Assembly: GCA_034359265.1 (NCBI GenBank) | Contig: CP136890.1 | Span: forward strand, 80,501,501-80,565,500 | Origin: Canna indica | Lineage: Eukaryota; Streptophyta; Magnoliopsida; Zingiberales; Cannaceae | Length of the DNA: 64,000 nt | Reading direction: 5' to 3' | Shown: one piece after another, positions 12,062-24,635 of the stretch | How positions within the stretch are numbered: the first letter of the stretch is position 1 | How the letters are laid out: the number at the start of each line of letters is the position of its first letter | Made by a program: the position numbers and the translations under genes | Notes under the pieces: generated by a model | Databases searched by the model: none | What the model saw: only the letters and a program-made list of their open reading frames with translations | What the model was told of the DNA's origin: nothing

Positions 12062-13336
12062 TCAGTTAAGGCTTGATGAACACTCACTTGGCCAAACTCC
12101 ATCCTCAAAGAACAAAGTCTCAAGAAATGAGAGAGGCATCAATGGAGCTTCTCCAATCTCCGAAGCTGATGAAGGCCCACAACTAGGCAGCAGCAAACTG
12201 AGCTCTTCGGGACTCTTGTTATTGTTTGCAAGAGTCAACGAATTCGAACCTTCTTCACTGCAAGTCGATTCCGAGGAATTGAATGAAGTATGAGCTCTTT
12301 TCTTGGATGGATGCTTCATCCAATCTTCTAGTAATCGCGATATGTTCTCTGCGTTCGATGCATAAGGAGAAGTAGAAGTAGTAGTGGTAGCAGCACTTGT
12401 TGTCATTGTTACGGGGTTTACTTTCATCATTAATGAGGAGAAATGATCACTTGGGTTCTTCAAGGACAAGGCTTCATGAAGGGCTTGTTTTGCCATGTCA
12501 ATGTCACTTTGGAGTCTCCTCTCCCACTGTCCTTTGGAGATGGTGGTGGGTTGTGGATTAGGAGTAATAATCTCTTCATCGACTTTATTGAGCTCATTAA
12601 CTTCACAGTTGTTGTGTATCTTGTTATGATTCTTCAGCAGCTTCTTCTTGAGATGAGTGTTCCAGTAGTTCTTGATGTCATTGTCTGTCCTCTCCGGGAG
12701 ATAAGAAGCGATTGCTGCCCATCTGCATGATCAATTAATTACATTATTCTAATTAGTTAATTCTCACTAAGCCCCAAATTCAAATTAACTAACGATCAAA
12801 ACTTTCTAGTGTAAGACATTATAATTAATTAAGGCAGGATTCAGATCGAGACCTTGTTGTTGTCTGCGGTCCATGACTAGGCCTTCGATTACCAGGTAGG
12901 ATTTGATTCAAAGACAGAATCATATAAGTTAATACCTGTTGCCAAGAAGAGCTTGTAGATGGATGATGAGTTTCTCCTCTTGCTCGGTGAAGTTGCCACG
13001 CTTGATTCCTGGCCTGAGGTAATTAGTCCATCTAAGCCTGCAGCTCTTGCTACATCTCATCAAACCTGATGCGCAAATTAATCAAAAATAATTAGAAAGA
13101 CATAGATGTGGATAATTAATTTAAGATTGAAATAGTAGAATTAGAATTTAATCTAATTACATTGTTCAACTAAAATGAAGAGTTGATGAGTATTAGAGTA
13201 TACCAGTGGTGGTAGGCGCAGCCTTCCAGTTTCTAGGTCCATGTTCTTGGATGTAGGAGACCAGCATGAGGTCCTCTTCTGGAGTCCAAGGACCTTTCTT
13301 CACACCTTCCTTATCGCAGCATGGTGATCTCCCCAT
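12062..13336 (-). CDS. R2R3-MYB transcription factor, subgroup 1 (MYB30/60/94/96-like)
   Basis: Three exons on the minus strand, 13336-13204, 13065-12936 and 12722-12062, give 307 aa. The first two are 133 and 130 nt, the classic R2R3-MYB exon sizes, and all junctions are GT-AG with matching phase. The start is the ATG of [18 protein letters not shown]2 carries W17, W37 and W57; R3 carries F70, W89 and W108, the standard helix-turn-helix cores that bind MYB sites in DNA. Downstream are [10 protein letters not shown] (about 150-159) and [12 protein letters not shown] (213-224), which mark subgroup 1. Members of that subgroup control cuticular wax, stomata and stress responses. The C-terminus is acidic and Ser-rich and ends near [12 protein letters not shown], a likely activation region. 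No breaks are seen, so it is probably functional. Which paralogue it is cannot be told by eye. Confidence 0.93.
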
Positions 13337-13422
13337 CTCATCTAATCTTCTTCTTTCTCTTCTTCTTCTCGAGTACAGACTAGCTAATTAACTAATTCGA
13401 TGTGCAAGGTGTGTGATTGGAT

Positions 13423-13432
13423 ATCTATATAA
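13423..13432 (-). promoter_or_regulatory. Candidate TATA box of the MYB gene
   Basis: The minus strand reads TTTATATAGA about 90 bp before the MYB start codon, a suitable distance for a TATA element with a leader of roughly 60 nt. It is inferred from position and sequence only. Confidence 0.4.
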
Positions 13433-13654
13433 AGAGAGGATTGAAGTCAGTCTTTTTCTCACTCTCATAGTGGTCCTTGGTGATTAGGGCAGATTACCCA
13501 ACAGGAAGAAGAGGGGAAGGTAATTAATTGATGGGGTCGAGATCAAGAAGATTAGAAGGCAGAAATTAAAAGGCGCATTAATTTACTCCAATTGGGAGGC
13601 ATGTTCTAATTAAAGTCGGCTTGCTTTTGCTGCTTCGATGGAGTGAGCAAAAGT

Positions 13655-13659
<5 letters not shown>

Positions 13660-13687
<28 letters not shown>
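13660..13687. repeat. CT/GA microsatellite upstream of MYB
   Basis: A run of about 13 CT units, reading GA on the MYB coding strand, lies about 325 bp upstream of the MYB start codon. GA/CT repeats are common in plant promoters, but no function is shown here. Confidence 0.85.
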
Positions 13688-13690
<3 letters not shown>

Positions 13691-14828
13691 CATTGAATGT
13701 GTTTACACTGGTAAAATCTGGCCAATGAATGGGGGTTTCTCGATTTAGAGCTCACCTAATTTCTGTCACCATAAATGTTGAGCTGTCCTTTAACATGCGG
13801 AAACCCTAGTTTAAGGATAGGCTTAATGAAGGGTCAATACTGATAATAACGAAAGGCCCAAGGATAAGAGAAATAAATGTATGAAAGTTTCTGCCACGTT
13901 GTACTTAAATTCAAGAGGGTTGAAGGATACCGGGGAAGAAAAATAGAGAAGCATAAAAATTTGAGTTGAAACTGTGGGGCCTCGTTTGCTTCGATGGATT
14001 AAGGGGGTGGATTAGATTTTAAAATTCAATCCATTATTTGTTTTAATAATGGATATGAATCGGGCCGAATATTAGGTGAATTTATTTTAGCTCAAATCCA
14101 CCGTTGGCCTGATTTAAAAATCCTAGAGAGGGGTGGGTTTAAGGCTCAAATTCACATGATATGAATTTTCATATCCTATCCATGCTTCTTATTCTATGCC
14201 AAAACAAACATAGGATAGGATTTAAAGAAATTCTTTTGGATTTCTATTCCATCTCTATCCACCTTAAATCATATCTCATTCAAATTATATCCTGCAAAAT
14301 AAACATGACCTAGTTAATTGTGTAGATGACCTCAAGCCTTGGAACATTCTCAGGTTTCTCTCAATCCATACAAATCATCACCGAGTCAATATCAATCTTA
14401 CTCGCAATTTTCAGAGCTCCCTCTTGAAGGAAAATGGTCACAGAGCGTCACAAATCTTTGCTAGCTTCACAAGAGATAGGAAAATCTTCTAGCCTGTAGA
14501 CGTGTAAGAGCAATAGCAAAACATGTGCTTATGTCTACCATCGTAAGAAAGGAGACAAGAGTCCTCAGAGGTCACACCATCCCGAGTGTTTGTGAAATTA
14601 TCTCTTTTTTCAATCACATTTATCTCTTTTTTTTCATTACGTATAAATATGCCTTTTGAGCTTTGGAAGCATGTAATATTTAATTAATTTGTTTTTCGTG
14701 AAATTTAATGTTATTCAAATTATAATAAAGAATTATTAATAAATAAGTAAATCTAAGTTAAGCTCACATGATACGAAATATTTATTACTTATAATCATTT
14801 CTATTAATATAATATGGTCAAGGTCTGG
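13688..14828. other. MYB upstream region without a gene; possible small MITE at 13,980-14,315
   Basis: I see no gene. The segment beginning GGGCCTCGTTTGC near 13977 and ending AAACATGACC near 14309 has weakly inverted ends and internal pairs such as ATATCCTATCC / GGATAGGAT. That looks like a decayed MITE, but no target duplication could be fixed. The rest is AT-rich. Confidence 0.35.
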
Positions 14829-14844
14829 TCTAGTGTTGTCTGCC

Positions 14845-15010
14845 AGTCAACTGTGACTAGTACAATTGATGACAACATCTTATAAGTTGTCTAGAAATCT
14901 GGTGTTCGAACCCCAGTAAGATCCTCTTTGTGTGGATTTTCCACCTTGTGTGGTTTGTAATATCATTCTCATTCTTGAAATGAACTTACTTTCTTTGATC
15001 AAAAAAAAAA
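14845..15010 (+). mobile_element. tRNA-derived SINE
   Basis: A 166-bp unit carries an A-box-like TAGTACAATTGATGACAAC near 14859 and a canonical B box GTTCGAACCC at 14904-14913, the internal RNA polymerase III promoter of tRNA-derived SINEs. It ends in a run of ten A. It is flanked by a 16-bp duplication TCTAGTGTTRTCTGCC (14829-14844 and 15011-15026, one G/A mismatch), as expected for LINE-driven insertion. It encodes no protein. It is too diverged and too long to be a tRNA gene. Confidence 0.8.
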
Positions 15011-15026
15011 TCTAGTGTTATCTGCC

Positions 15027-17231
15027 TAATTATTGAACAAGAAAACTTGACTGATAGGTCACAATTTGAATATTCCGTTTGAACTAAATTTTGGAACAAA
15101 AAAATCCCAAGATTCCAAGAGTTAGATTTGGATCCAAGCTTCTAATGAGCTAGTTACCATCGGTTATATTTATGGGTCGAACTATTGACCTAATTAAAAT
15201 ACTTAAGCTAAAATTAATATTATATCTATTCAATCTTATTAATCAACATAATATTTAATAAATATTTTGTAGGACTAAATTAAAATATTATATAATCAAA
15301 AAGTATTTCAAAAAAAAGAAGAAGTTAAAAGGGAATAGTTCTAGATGCTATGAAATATATGGAGCTTCATCAACATAAAAATGTTCTGAAAGAGAGTGAG
15401 GAGCAGATTATGGTCCTAATGGTTTATAATTAAGGCAATATCGTTAATGCACATTTAATTCCTCATTAAAGAGGTCGACGACCTTTTCACAAGAAAAGGA
15501 AAAAAATAGGTCACTTTACATGTGAACACAATACAGTTCCCATCACAAACGAAAGTAAGTTTCGATTCGGATCCGATTAAGTTAGTTGGGACACGTCTCA
15601 TTGATTAATTGCGTGATCGGCCCACACCCTTTTAATTTGAACTAGAAAAATTCCCGCATTTCACCACGTAATCAAAATATTTTTATAAAAATTATTTTAA
15701 TTAATTAATTATTATTATTATATATTAATATCTAAAATGAATAAAGCATAGTTGCACATTAAAATATGAAAATAATATCATTTATTAGAAAAGCTAAAAA
15801 TAAAAATCAATAAAATTCAATTCAATGCTAATAGTAAATTTTTAATATTCTAAATATAAAAATTAATGAAATGTATTAAAAATAGATATAGTTTTAGAAA
15901 GGGAATAGAGCAGTATAAAAAATATAAAGAAAAAATAATAATAAGTTAAATAATTTACTTTCTAATTAAAAATAATAAAAGTTTTAAAAAAAGTACAATT
16001 TCAAAAAAGGAAAAATTACCATACATTTGGACATAATAAAAAAATGGTATATAATATTTTTTTAACAAAAATTATGGAAATTGATTATATATAAAAGATA
16101 TAGTGAATAAAATATAATTAAATATTATAATGTGAATATAAAATATTTATTAATAGATCTAAAAATAAAGATCAATATTTCAATAATCAAATTTAAATTC
16201 AACAATAATAATAAAATTTAATACATAAAATTAAAAAATTAGTAAATATTTAATAAATGTGGATATTTTTTCCTAAAAAAATATAACAATAAACATAAAT
16301 TAATAAAATAAATAACAACAAACATAAATACTCAAATAACACACCTGACATATTAAAATAATCATAGTTAAGAAAAATACAATTTTAATAAAGATTCAAA
16401 AATAAAAGTAAAAAAGAGAAAAGAGAAAAATAAAAATAAAAAAAGACTAAGAGATCCGACCTATAACATATTACTTTATTATATTATTAATTTTACTATA
16501 ACATCTAAAATAAAAATAAAAAGTAAAGGCTCAAACTAAATAACTTAATAAAAAACTTTAAAATCAAATTAATGCATGGAAAAATAATATTTTTTTCATA
16601 TCTAAATAATAGGGAAATATTTAAAATAAAATATAAAGTAGCAATAAAATATAAACTATTTAATAAAAGAAAATAAAAATTCAAAATATTTAAATATATA
16701 TATTTAAATTGTTTAAGATTTTTGAAATAATTTTAAAAAATATGAAACACTATAATAAATAACATATTTTACTTTAACACTTTGATACTTGACGAAATTA
16801 AGAGTAATAAACTAAATGTATTTTTTAAAATAGCATCAATCGAAGTTTGAGTTATATTTGCTAAAAATATATGTTTTCTCAAGTAATAATTGTTTTGACT
16901 CGGTTCTTTAAAGTTCTTTCAAAAAATATGAATAATATATTTTTAACTAAAATAAAATCAAGTTAATGAAAAATAAATTTTCCTTCGTATATAGTAAATA
17001 ATATATAACTAAATAAAATGTAATAATAAATAATATAGAATAAAAAAAATAAAAGGAGAAATGAAAAAATATTTAAGTATACGTAGTTAGTCTATTTTAC
17101 TATTATAACATGCTCAATAGGATAAATGACACAACTTCTTAGATTCAAATCATTGGCCTGATTTAAATGCTTAAGTCAAAACTAAACATTCTCATCATGT
17201 GAAGCCTAGCCTAGTAGCAGCTCCACCTTTG
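15027..17231. other. AT-rich stretch with no recognisable gene
   Basis: Over 2 kb of very AT-rich sequence, especially 15,660-17,100, has no ORF resembling a known family, no clear repeat units and no element ends that I could pair. Confidence 0.6.
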
Positions 17232-17875
17232 CCTAGTGTCACACCTCAACTCAGGATCACGTGACCGGCCAAGGTATATATGTCAATACCCTGAAGCCTA
17301 ACTCATACATACAACCACGCATATATAAAGACAAAATGAAAACTAATCATGAAATGAAGTAAGAGTTCTGATGTGAAATAAACGTATGTTCAAAGGAAGT
17401 TACAGACTCCAATATCTCAAAATACACCACTATGCATGAAAGAAAAATAAGACGTGACTACGACTCCCTAAACTCAGTCTGCTACGAAATCAACGGTGTC
17501 GTTTGCCCCTCTAGCCATGTCATGTACTCTAGCCAGTACCTCACTGGTCAGGCTCTGAAAAACAAAAATTAAACAGACAAACGTGAGTCCATGAGGAACT
17601 CAGTGAGTGATTCTACCGAACCTCCAGCTAAATCCCAAGTAATAAGTATATAACAGGAAAACATTCCCATGTAATATTAGGGATTTAATACATCATCTGG
17701 CCAATCACACCTGCATGAACAAGAATATTCGATCATATCTAGCCCACATATATAAATCATACTTGGCCACAATTGGCTTCACAGGCATGAGTAACACTCG
17801 GCCACAATTGGCCATACAAGCGTGCAATTTTATTTTCACATTGCACATATCGGTTTGACCTGCATAAAGCAATAT

Positions 17876-18095
17876 CGGGTTGGGATTCGCCCATCCAACC
17901 CAAACTCAAATCTAACACTGGTTGAGATTCTCCCATCCAACCGGGTTGGGATTCGCCCACCCAACCGGGTTAGGATTCGCACATCCAACCCAAGCTCAAA
18001 TCTAACACTAGTTGGGATTTTCCCATCCAACCGGGTTAGGATTCGCTCATCCAACTCAAACTCAAATCTAACACTGGTTGGGATTCGCCTATCCA
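17876..18095. repeat. Tandem repeat in solo LTR 1 (GGGTTGGGATTCGCCCATCC units)
   Basis: At least five imperfect copies of a 30-65-bp unit contain the word GGGATTCGCCCATCCAACC followed by CTCAAATCTAACACTGG. The same unit is amplified in LTR 2, and a related one occurs in LTRs 3 and 4. ORFs across it are repeat artefacts. Confidence 0.8.
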
Positions 18096-18580
18096 CTGCG
18101 CCCGTACCCAGCCCCTTTCTGAGCTCCCTCAGTCAAACCTTTAAAAGTCACCCTTCCTTATTGGGTGCAAGGTAAGACTAACATGCTTGTAGTACATAGT
18201 TATGTGTCCCTACTTGTGATGTCTCTATGTTTGAAGTTAAGTGTTTCATTTCCTCTATTCACCGCCATCCACTAGTAGGGGTATGTTATGATGTCATATC
18301 CTACATGTCACATATATCTCTATTATTTATCTATTCTTGATAAACAATAAATATTGTAAGCATTGTCTTATAATTAACACCCTTATGGATAATTACTGCA
18401 ATTATATTTTAATTCACAATGTTCTAAAATTAGGACAACACTATAATTTAATTACAGCATTTATCTAATAATTTCCAGCAAATAAATATATAATTTTTGC
18501 ATTTAATTAATTAAATTCAGCGTGCTAAATAAATTCTAGCAACTACTTAATTAATGTAGAGACCAATTTAGACATGTTAC

Positions 18581-19109
18581 TAGGGGTGGTAATTTTATCC
18601 GCATCCGCTAACTAAAAACCGCATCTGCACCGTATCCGATCCATATCCGCAAGTAAAAATGGATATGGATACGGATATGGATTTAGAAAACTTATATTCG
18701 CGCTGATATGGTGCGGATACGGATATGGCTGTGGATCCGCATCGTATCTGCACCGCCTATCCGTGTCTCTGAATTACTATTTTGTCCATATAAGTTATTA
18801 ATATATATAAGAGCTCTATGGTAATTTCATGTCAAGATGAATTTTGAAGTATATTATATATTTATTTTGGATTAATGAATTGGTAATTTATTGATTTTTT
18901 TAATTAAATATATAATTTTAATATTTTTTATTAAATACGGTGCGGATACGGATGCGGTGCGGATATCCGTATTTGAAGCGGTGCGGATATGGATATCTAT
19001 ATTCACATCCGTAGCGGATACGGTGCGGATACGGATGGGCGGATATGGGGTGCGGTGCGGATACGAATAATTCAGTATCTGCACCGTATCCGCTCCGTTG
19101 TCAGCCCTA
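18581..19109. mobile_element. hAT-type MITE B, nested in solo LTR 1
   Basis: The left end is TAGGGGTGGTAATTT; the right end, reverse complemented, is TAGGGCTGACAACGG. An 8-bp duplication CATGTTAC is perfect on both sides (18573-18580 and 19110-19117). The 529-bp interior consists largely of alternating GGATACGGATATGG / CCGTATCCGCACC words on both arms around an AT-rich centre, so the arms can fold on each other. There is no coding capacity. It interrupts the LTR, so it is the younger insertion. Confidence 0.87.
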
Positions 19110-20756
19110 CATGTTACCTAACATAAATTCAATATACAAGCACAATATAATTATCTACATATCCTATGTCATAATAGCCTCTACATGAATGTAATCATCA
19201 TGATAAACATAAAATATAATTACCATGATCAAAGCAATATAATTATGATCACCATGATAATAATAACATAAAACATAATTACCATGATAATAGCAACATA
19301 AAGTATAATTACCATGATAATAGCAATATAATTATGATCATCATGATAATAGCAACATAGAACATAACATCATAAAAATTTTCCTTAACCATACATGGCC
19401 GAATCCACCCAACACGTACCCTAATAGGGTATTCGGCCGGCCTACCCCTAAATCCCTACCTTGGTTGTTCTTCAATTACATAGCAAAACTAGTGCACATA
19501 AATCATATCAAGAGGTAAAAAATTTATACAAACCACCTTACCCTATGCAGTCAACCCTAATCATAGGGAAACAAACATTACATGGCCGGTCCTTAGGGGT
19601 TTTAAGAGCTAGACTCTACAAGAGTTAAATCTACCTAATTCCCTTAGGTGTTCATGCAATCCCAAATATGTAATTCAGCAATTCTAAAGCAATCTAGGAT
19701 TTAAAGAAAATTTTCACATGACCTCTCCTATATTTTCTACATTCGGCCGGCCCCAATCAGCAAGAAAAACGTGAAAACCTAAAAAAAACACATCAAGAAC
19801 ATGAGAGAGGATTAAGAACAAGAAACCACAAGATTCGTCAAGGAATCGACAAGAAAACCACATCAATCACAATCACAAGGGTTCGGCCAAAGGCCTACCC
19901 TTAAATCCTAATGTTCAACCATTCACCGGAGAAGGAATTTCGAAAGGAACGAAGTCCGGATGCGCTACACTGTTTCAAGTCCTCCCAAGCCTTCTCCTTC
20001 CCTCTCGTGTAACCCAAAATCTAGCCATCTAAAACACCGCTCACATCCAGGGGCAAGGGGTCTCGGACATGCTCCCCAAATTTTAGTCCAATCAGCCCCA
20101 GGATAGTGTCCCGATCGCCCAAATTGGCGAAACTCGACGTAGCAGAATCCTGGAGAAGAAAATCAAAATTAGGGCTTCGGTAATTCCATGACAGCGATTG
20201 ATCCGACCGTCAAAAACCAATCTCCATCGATCAAAATGTAAAACATGAAGTCTAAAATTTACTGTCCAAATTTCATTACGATCCGACCATGGACGCTCCA
20301 TCGATCGCGAAGTTTGCTGTCGTTTGACGCTCTAAGGAGCAGTCTGCCGAGATTTCCTTTCTCCCTCTCCACGCGTGCACCTCTTCCTTTGGATTCCCAA
20401 GGGGGTGGGCGGCTGCTGCTATGAGCCGCGCACCCCTGAGGGATAAAGTATAAATACTAAAATCCCAATCACCAAAAGACCAAAATGTCCATTAACTTAA
20501 GTTGAGTCTAAAATAAGTCATAACTCAACCAATACATGTCCGATTCGAATTCCGCTCAAACCTCCGGACTCGCCTCGAACCAAGCAACCCATCTAAGGAC
20601 TAATCATGCTTAGATGAATTAATTTTCTTGCGCGCAAAGGCCAATCTTCAATTCAAGTCCTTTGACGTTTCATCCGGCCCATCCCGACGCGCAAATAAAT
20701 TATCCCACTGAAATAATTAAATAAGCATTTTAAAAAAAATTGGGTATTACACATAG

Positions 20757-21648
20757 GTGGATATTTCTCATATTTATATTAAGATGTGTGTGATTTGACA
20801 CTATTGTCTTACGATTAAACTCCGAGTTAAACATTAGGCGAGTGTTTAAGGCTTATGAAGTTGATATGTTAAAATTAGTGTTATGTGTGTATAGCTAGTT
20901 TGATGTTATGTGTTTGTTCAACTTGGGTCTTGATAGTGAGATTAAGACTCAAGTTGGTTTTACAAAATGTGGTTGATTGGTAACTTTTTTGTTGATTTGA
21001 ATGGATATCAAATTTTGGAGATGTTTGAAATCATGTCATTTTTTCTTGAGGTTTCTAAAAATTTAAATTAATTAAAAACCATTTTAATTTAAATCAAATC
21101 TAGTTATATTATGAATTGATTGGAAAATATTACTACACATATATTATTTATTTACCTATATAAAACTATTTATTTAGATTGACTAAATTATATATTCGTT
21201 CGAGGTCTGAAATTTTTCTTATAAAATGTAAAACTAAGAATCAAAACAAAAATGATAATAATAATAAATGAGGGTGAATTGGATATAATTTTTTTAAATC
21301 CAATGTACATCGGATATAATATCAATTTTATATTCTGTTATTCTCATTTTTTTGAAATTCATGCACTAAACAAACAATGGATATTAAGTCATCCCTTATC
21401 TTATCCTCTCTTATCGTTTGAAGCAAACATGATCTTAGGAATTAAATTAAATTGACGAAAAGTTAAATGTTACGTTAATAATATAACCAAAAGATATGAA
21501 TATAATTTCTAGCAGTGAATTTTCTTTAAAATGCATATATGAATTTGATAAAATATATAAAAATTAACGAAAATGTATAAAAAGAAAATAATAAATATAT
21601 TAGAAGATAATATAAACTAATATTGTCGAAATAAAAAAATCGTATTTA
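20757..21648. other. No gene seen
   Basis: AT-rich sequence between the solo LTR and the next hAT-type element. I see no coding region, repeat or element end. Confidence 0.5.
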
Positions 21649-21656
21649 GTAATAAC

Positions 21657-22866
21657 TAGGGCTGAGCATCAGGCGGATCAGGTCAATACCCGACCCGACC
21701 CGGTCGGGTATAACTCGAAAAAATGGATATTTTTTAACCTGACCATATCCGAATTTTTAATCGGTGCCTGACCCGAATAACTCAAAAAAAAATCAGGCTC
21801 CGACCCAATTTACTCGTTTAACCCGAAATATTATAATATTATATTAAAATAATTCAATACATAATGAACTTCACAATATTATCAAACATTCACGGTATTA
21901 TATAATCAAAATTATCAAATAAATATCAAACGTTCACAATATTATACAATCACAAAATGAACTTCACAATATTTGAAATTTTGAATCAACAGTATATCAA
22001 ACATTCAAACAAGTTCAATCAATAAACAATCAAAAATTCAAAATATATACAATCAATAACCTACAATGAAATCAAAATAAATAATCCAATATCCACATTC
22101 CATAGTAACAGTATTACTTGTTGAGGGGACATCGGGCAGGTAGGCTATGAGGGATTGAGGATGTCGGAGATGCGGAGAGGGAGTCGAGCGATGCTGGAGA
22201 GGCGGAGAGGGGTTCGGGCGTTGCCAGAGAGGCGGAGAGGGGGTCGGGCCGTCGGGCGATGTCACGTCGAGGGTCGGATTGAGGAGGAATATATGTCGAG
22301 GTCGCGCGATGCCGGAGAGGAGTTCCACGTCGGGGGTCGGGCGAGGAGGTCGTGCGATGCCAAAGAGGAGTTGTGGGCATCGCCGGCTCGCCGCGTCAGG
22401 GGTCGGGGTGTCGGGCGATCGACTAGGGTAGACTGGGGGTGCGAGTGGGAGTGGCGATCAAGTAGGGCGTCGGGATTGGGGTCGGGCGAGGAGGTCGTGC
22501 GATGCCAAAGAGGAGTTGCGGGCATCGCCGGCTCGCCGCATCAGGGGTTGGGGTGTCGGGCGATCGACTAGGGTAGACTGGGGGTGCGAGTGGGAGTGGC
22601 GATCAAGTAGGGCGTCGGGATTGGGGGCGGACGGGTAGTAATGTATAAGTATAATTTCTAAAATCTAAACCCGTTATTAACTTAAACGGACGGGTCGGTT
22701 TAAACAAGGTTTTCACCCGAACCCCGACCCGACCCGAAAAAGTATATGAATTTTATAAAAATTCAACCCAGCCCAACCCATTATACCCGAATAACCCGAC
22801 CCGAATTAAATTTTTTAGTCAATTTTCTCGAGTTTTTCGGATGGATTCGGGTTTTGCTCACCCCTA
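21657..22866. mobile_element. hAT-type element C with GC-rich insert
   Basis: The left end is TAGGGCTGAGCA and the right end, reverse complemented, is TAGGGGTGAGCA. The 8-bp duplication GTAATAAC is perfect (21649-21656 and 22867-22874). The subterminal parts carry CCCGACCCGACCCGG and its inverse. The middle (about 22120-22640) is strongly GC-rich, unlike the AT-rich surroundings, and holds tandem repeats. No transposase is seen, so it is nonautonomous. ORFs in the GC-rich part run on both strands and look like composition artefacts. Confidence 0.85.
22336..22626. repeat. 145-bp tandem duplication inside hAT element C
   Basis: Two head-to-tail copies (22336-22480 and 22481-22626) begin GTCGGGCGAGGAGGTCGTGC and differ at only a few positions. 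Shorter degenerate units of GGCGGAGAGGGGGTCGGGC precede them at about 22190-22260. Confidence 0.85.
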
Positions 22867-22874
22867 GTAATAAC

Positions 22875-24420
22875 AGATAGTGAATAAATGATAATATAAA
22901 TTTACAAAATAAAATTTAAAGTGGAAAGTAGAAAAAAAGAAAAAAAGAAAAAAAATATACAATGTGAAAAAGTATATATTTATATAATATATTTTTATAT
23001 AAAGTAAAATGTATATTAAAAATGTTTTAAGGAATTGAAATTATGAAATCATTATTTTTCCAAATTTAAATATATTATATAACAAAATTTGAATCAGTTT
23101 AAAAATTCTATTAGATTCAAATCAAATCTAATTAAATTTTAGATTGATTTGGATCATAAAATTTTCCAAATAGCTTTATATAGCATGTATGTGTATAATG
23201 TAATATTATATTATCATGCATAAAATTTCATATAATATATATTAATTTCCTATTTCATTCAACTCGAGGTTTTGAATTTTTGTTGGAAAATATTAAACCT
23301 AATAAAATCACTCATGAAAAATCTCACAAATGAAACATAATTTAGAATGAAAAGATAAATATTTTTAAAACAATAATATAAGCAAAAGATATAAATTTAG
23401 TTAAAAATTTAAAATATTATTTGAAATGCAAACTTAATTTTGAAGTAAACTGAATCGACTAAAAAACTCAATAAACTACTCAAACGATGAAGTGAAATTT
23501 TAATAGGTAATAAATAAAATATAATAATAATATTAATTGTTTATTAAAAATAATATAATTTAACACCACCAAAATTATTAAGTAAAATGTGATATCAAAA
23601 TTTTATATAAAAAATAAAATAAGAAAAAAAAAATATAGAAAAAGAAAAAAAAAGAAAAACAATTAAAAAATAAAAAGGAATTTAAAAAAAAAATAAAAAA
23701 AATCAAACGAATATTTAAAAAAATAAAAAATTGTAAAAAATGGAATAAGAATAAAAGTCCATTGAAAAGAAAAAAGATTTCAAGTCAAAATTTTATGTAA
23801 AATAAAATAATATAAAAATAATATAAAACTAAAAAATAAAACAATTTAAAAACAAAGAAAAAATATTTTATATAAATAAAATAAAAAGAAAAATATATAA
23901 AAAAGAAAAATAAAATAAAATAAAATAAGAATAATATATCTAAAATAAATATTTTGAAAATTTAAAAAAACAAATATGTTTTTTAAAAAAATGAAATAAG
24001 AGAATAAGTCTATTAAAAAAATAAAACCAAAATAATTAAAAAACAAAGAAAAACAATGTTTTTATAAAATAAAAGTATAAAATATATTTAAAAAATAAAA
24101 ATAAAATAAAATAAGGAATGTATAAAAAAGTATATGGAAAAGAAAACAACACATAAATCTAAAAACAAATGAAGCTGCCGTAAAGAGTTAAAAAATAAAA
24201 AATTAAGAAAGGGCATCGCCTTGTTTTCGAAAAGAAAAAAAAAATCGAGAGCACTGCCGTACATGATCCGCCCGTACGTTCCTCTACTCTTCCAAAATTA
24301 CTGTATAGTAGATTATCTGGTACGTTGTACAATTAATTAGTTCCAACTATCAATGTATTTGTTTTCCTCAAAAAATAAAAATGAAAATAAAGAAGAAATC
24401 TGTCGAACTCAAATTAGTTT
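22875..24420. other. A-rich low-complexity stretch without genes
   Basis: Extremely A-rich on the plus strand, especially 23,580-24,240, made of AAAATAAAA and AAAAGAAAA words. The ORF on the opposite strand near 23,846-24,046 is only Phe/Ile/Tyr from poly-A. There is no gene. Confidence 0.7.
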
Positions 24421-24635
24421 TTGAAAAATTAGTATTTTAGTCATCGTAGTTTACTCGAATTTTGATTTTAATTTCCATAGTTTAAATATTTTTATTTTAA
24501 TCGTCATATTATATTTTTGTTTAGGAGTTGATATTTGTCGTCACTTGAGACATAAACTAGGTTATACGAAGTTGATGTGGTTAATGATTGCTGACTAGAT
24601 ATTACTGGCGTTGACAAGTTAAATGGCGATCCTTT

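Larger units (their letters stand above)
17237..20751 (-). mobile_element. Solo LTR 1 of a Gypsy-type (Tekay/Del-like) retrotransposon, family B
   Basis: The plus strand begins TGTCACACCTCAACTCAGG and ends GGGTATTACA; in LTR sense (minus) that is TGTAATACCC...TGACA, with proper TG...CA ends. The flanks CCTAG (17232-17236) and CATAG (20752-20756) match at 4 of 5 bases, a target duplication with one change. No gag, pol or second LTR lies next to it, so recombination between the two LTRs probably removed the interior. It is about 90% similar by eye to the copy at 36,810 in its first 200 bp. A hAT MITE sits inside at 18,581-19,109. LTRs of 2.5-3.5 kb with a conserved 'CTCACTGAGTT' stretch recall Tekay/Del chromoviruses; that placement is inference. 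Confidence 0.75.

Noticed and set aside
14310..14590. Minus-strand reading ALKIASKIDIDSVMICMD resembling an RNase H helix
   Set aside because: Too short and broken; no flanking RT or other LINE domains.
14904..14913. tRNA-like B box suggesting a tRNA gene
   Set aside because: No acceptor stem or cloverleaf; an A tail and a 16-bp duplication show a SINE.
17822..18175. Overlapping ORFs of 86-117 aa on both strands with repeating residues
   Set aside because: They are translations of the LTR tandem repeat; the same pattern appears in several frames.
22053..22571. Long ORFs on both strands in the GC-rich part of hAT element C
   Set aside because: Open in several frames because of GC-rich tandem repeats; no domain recognised.
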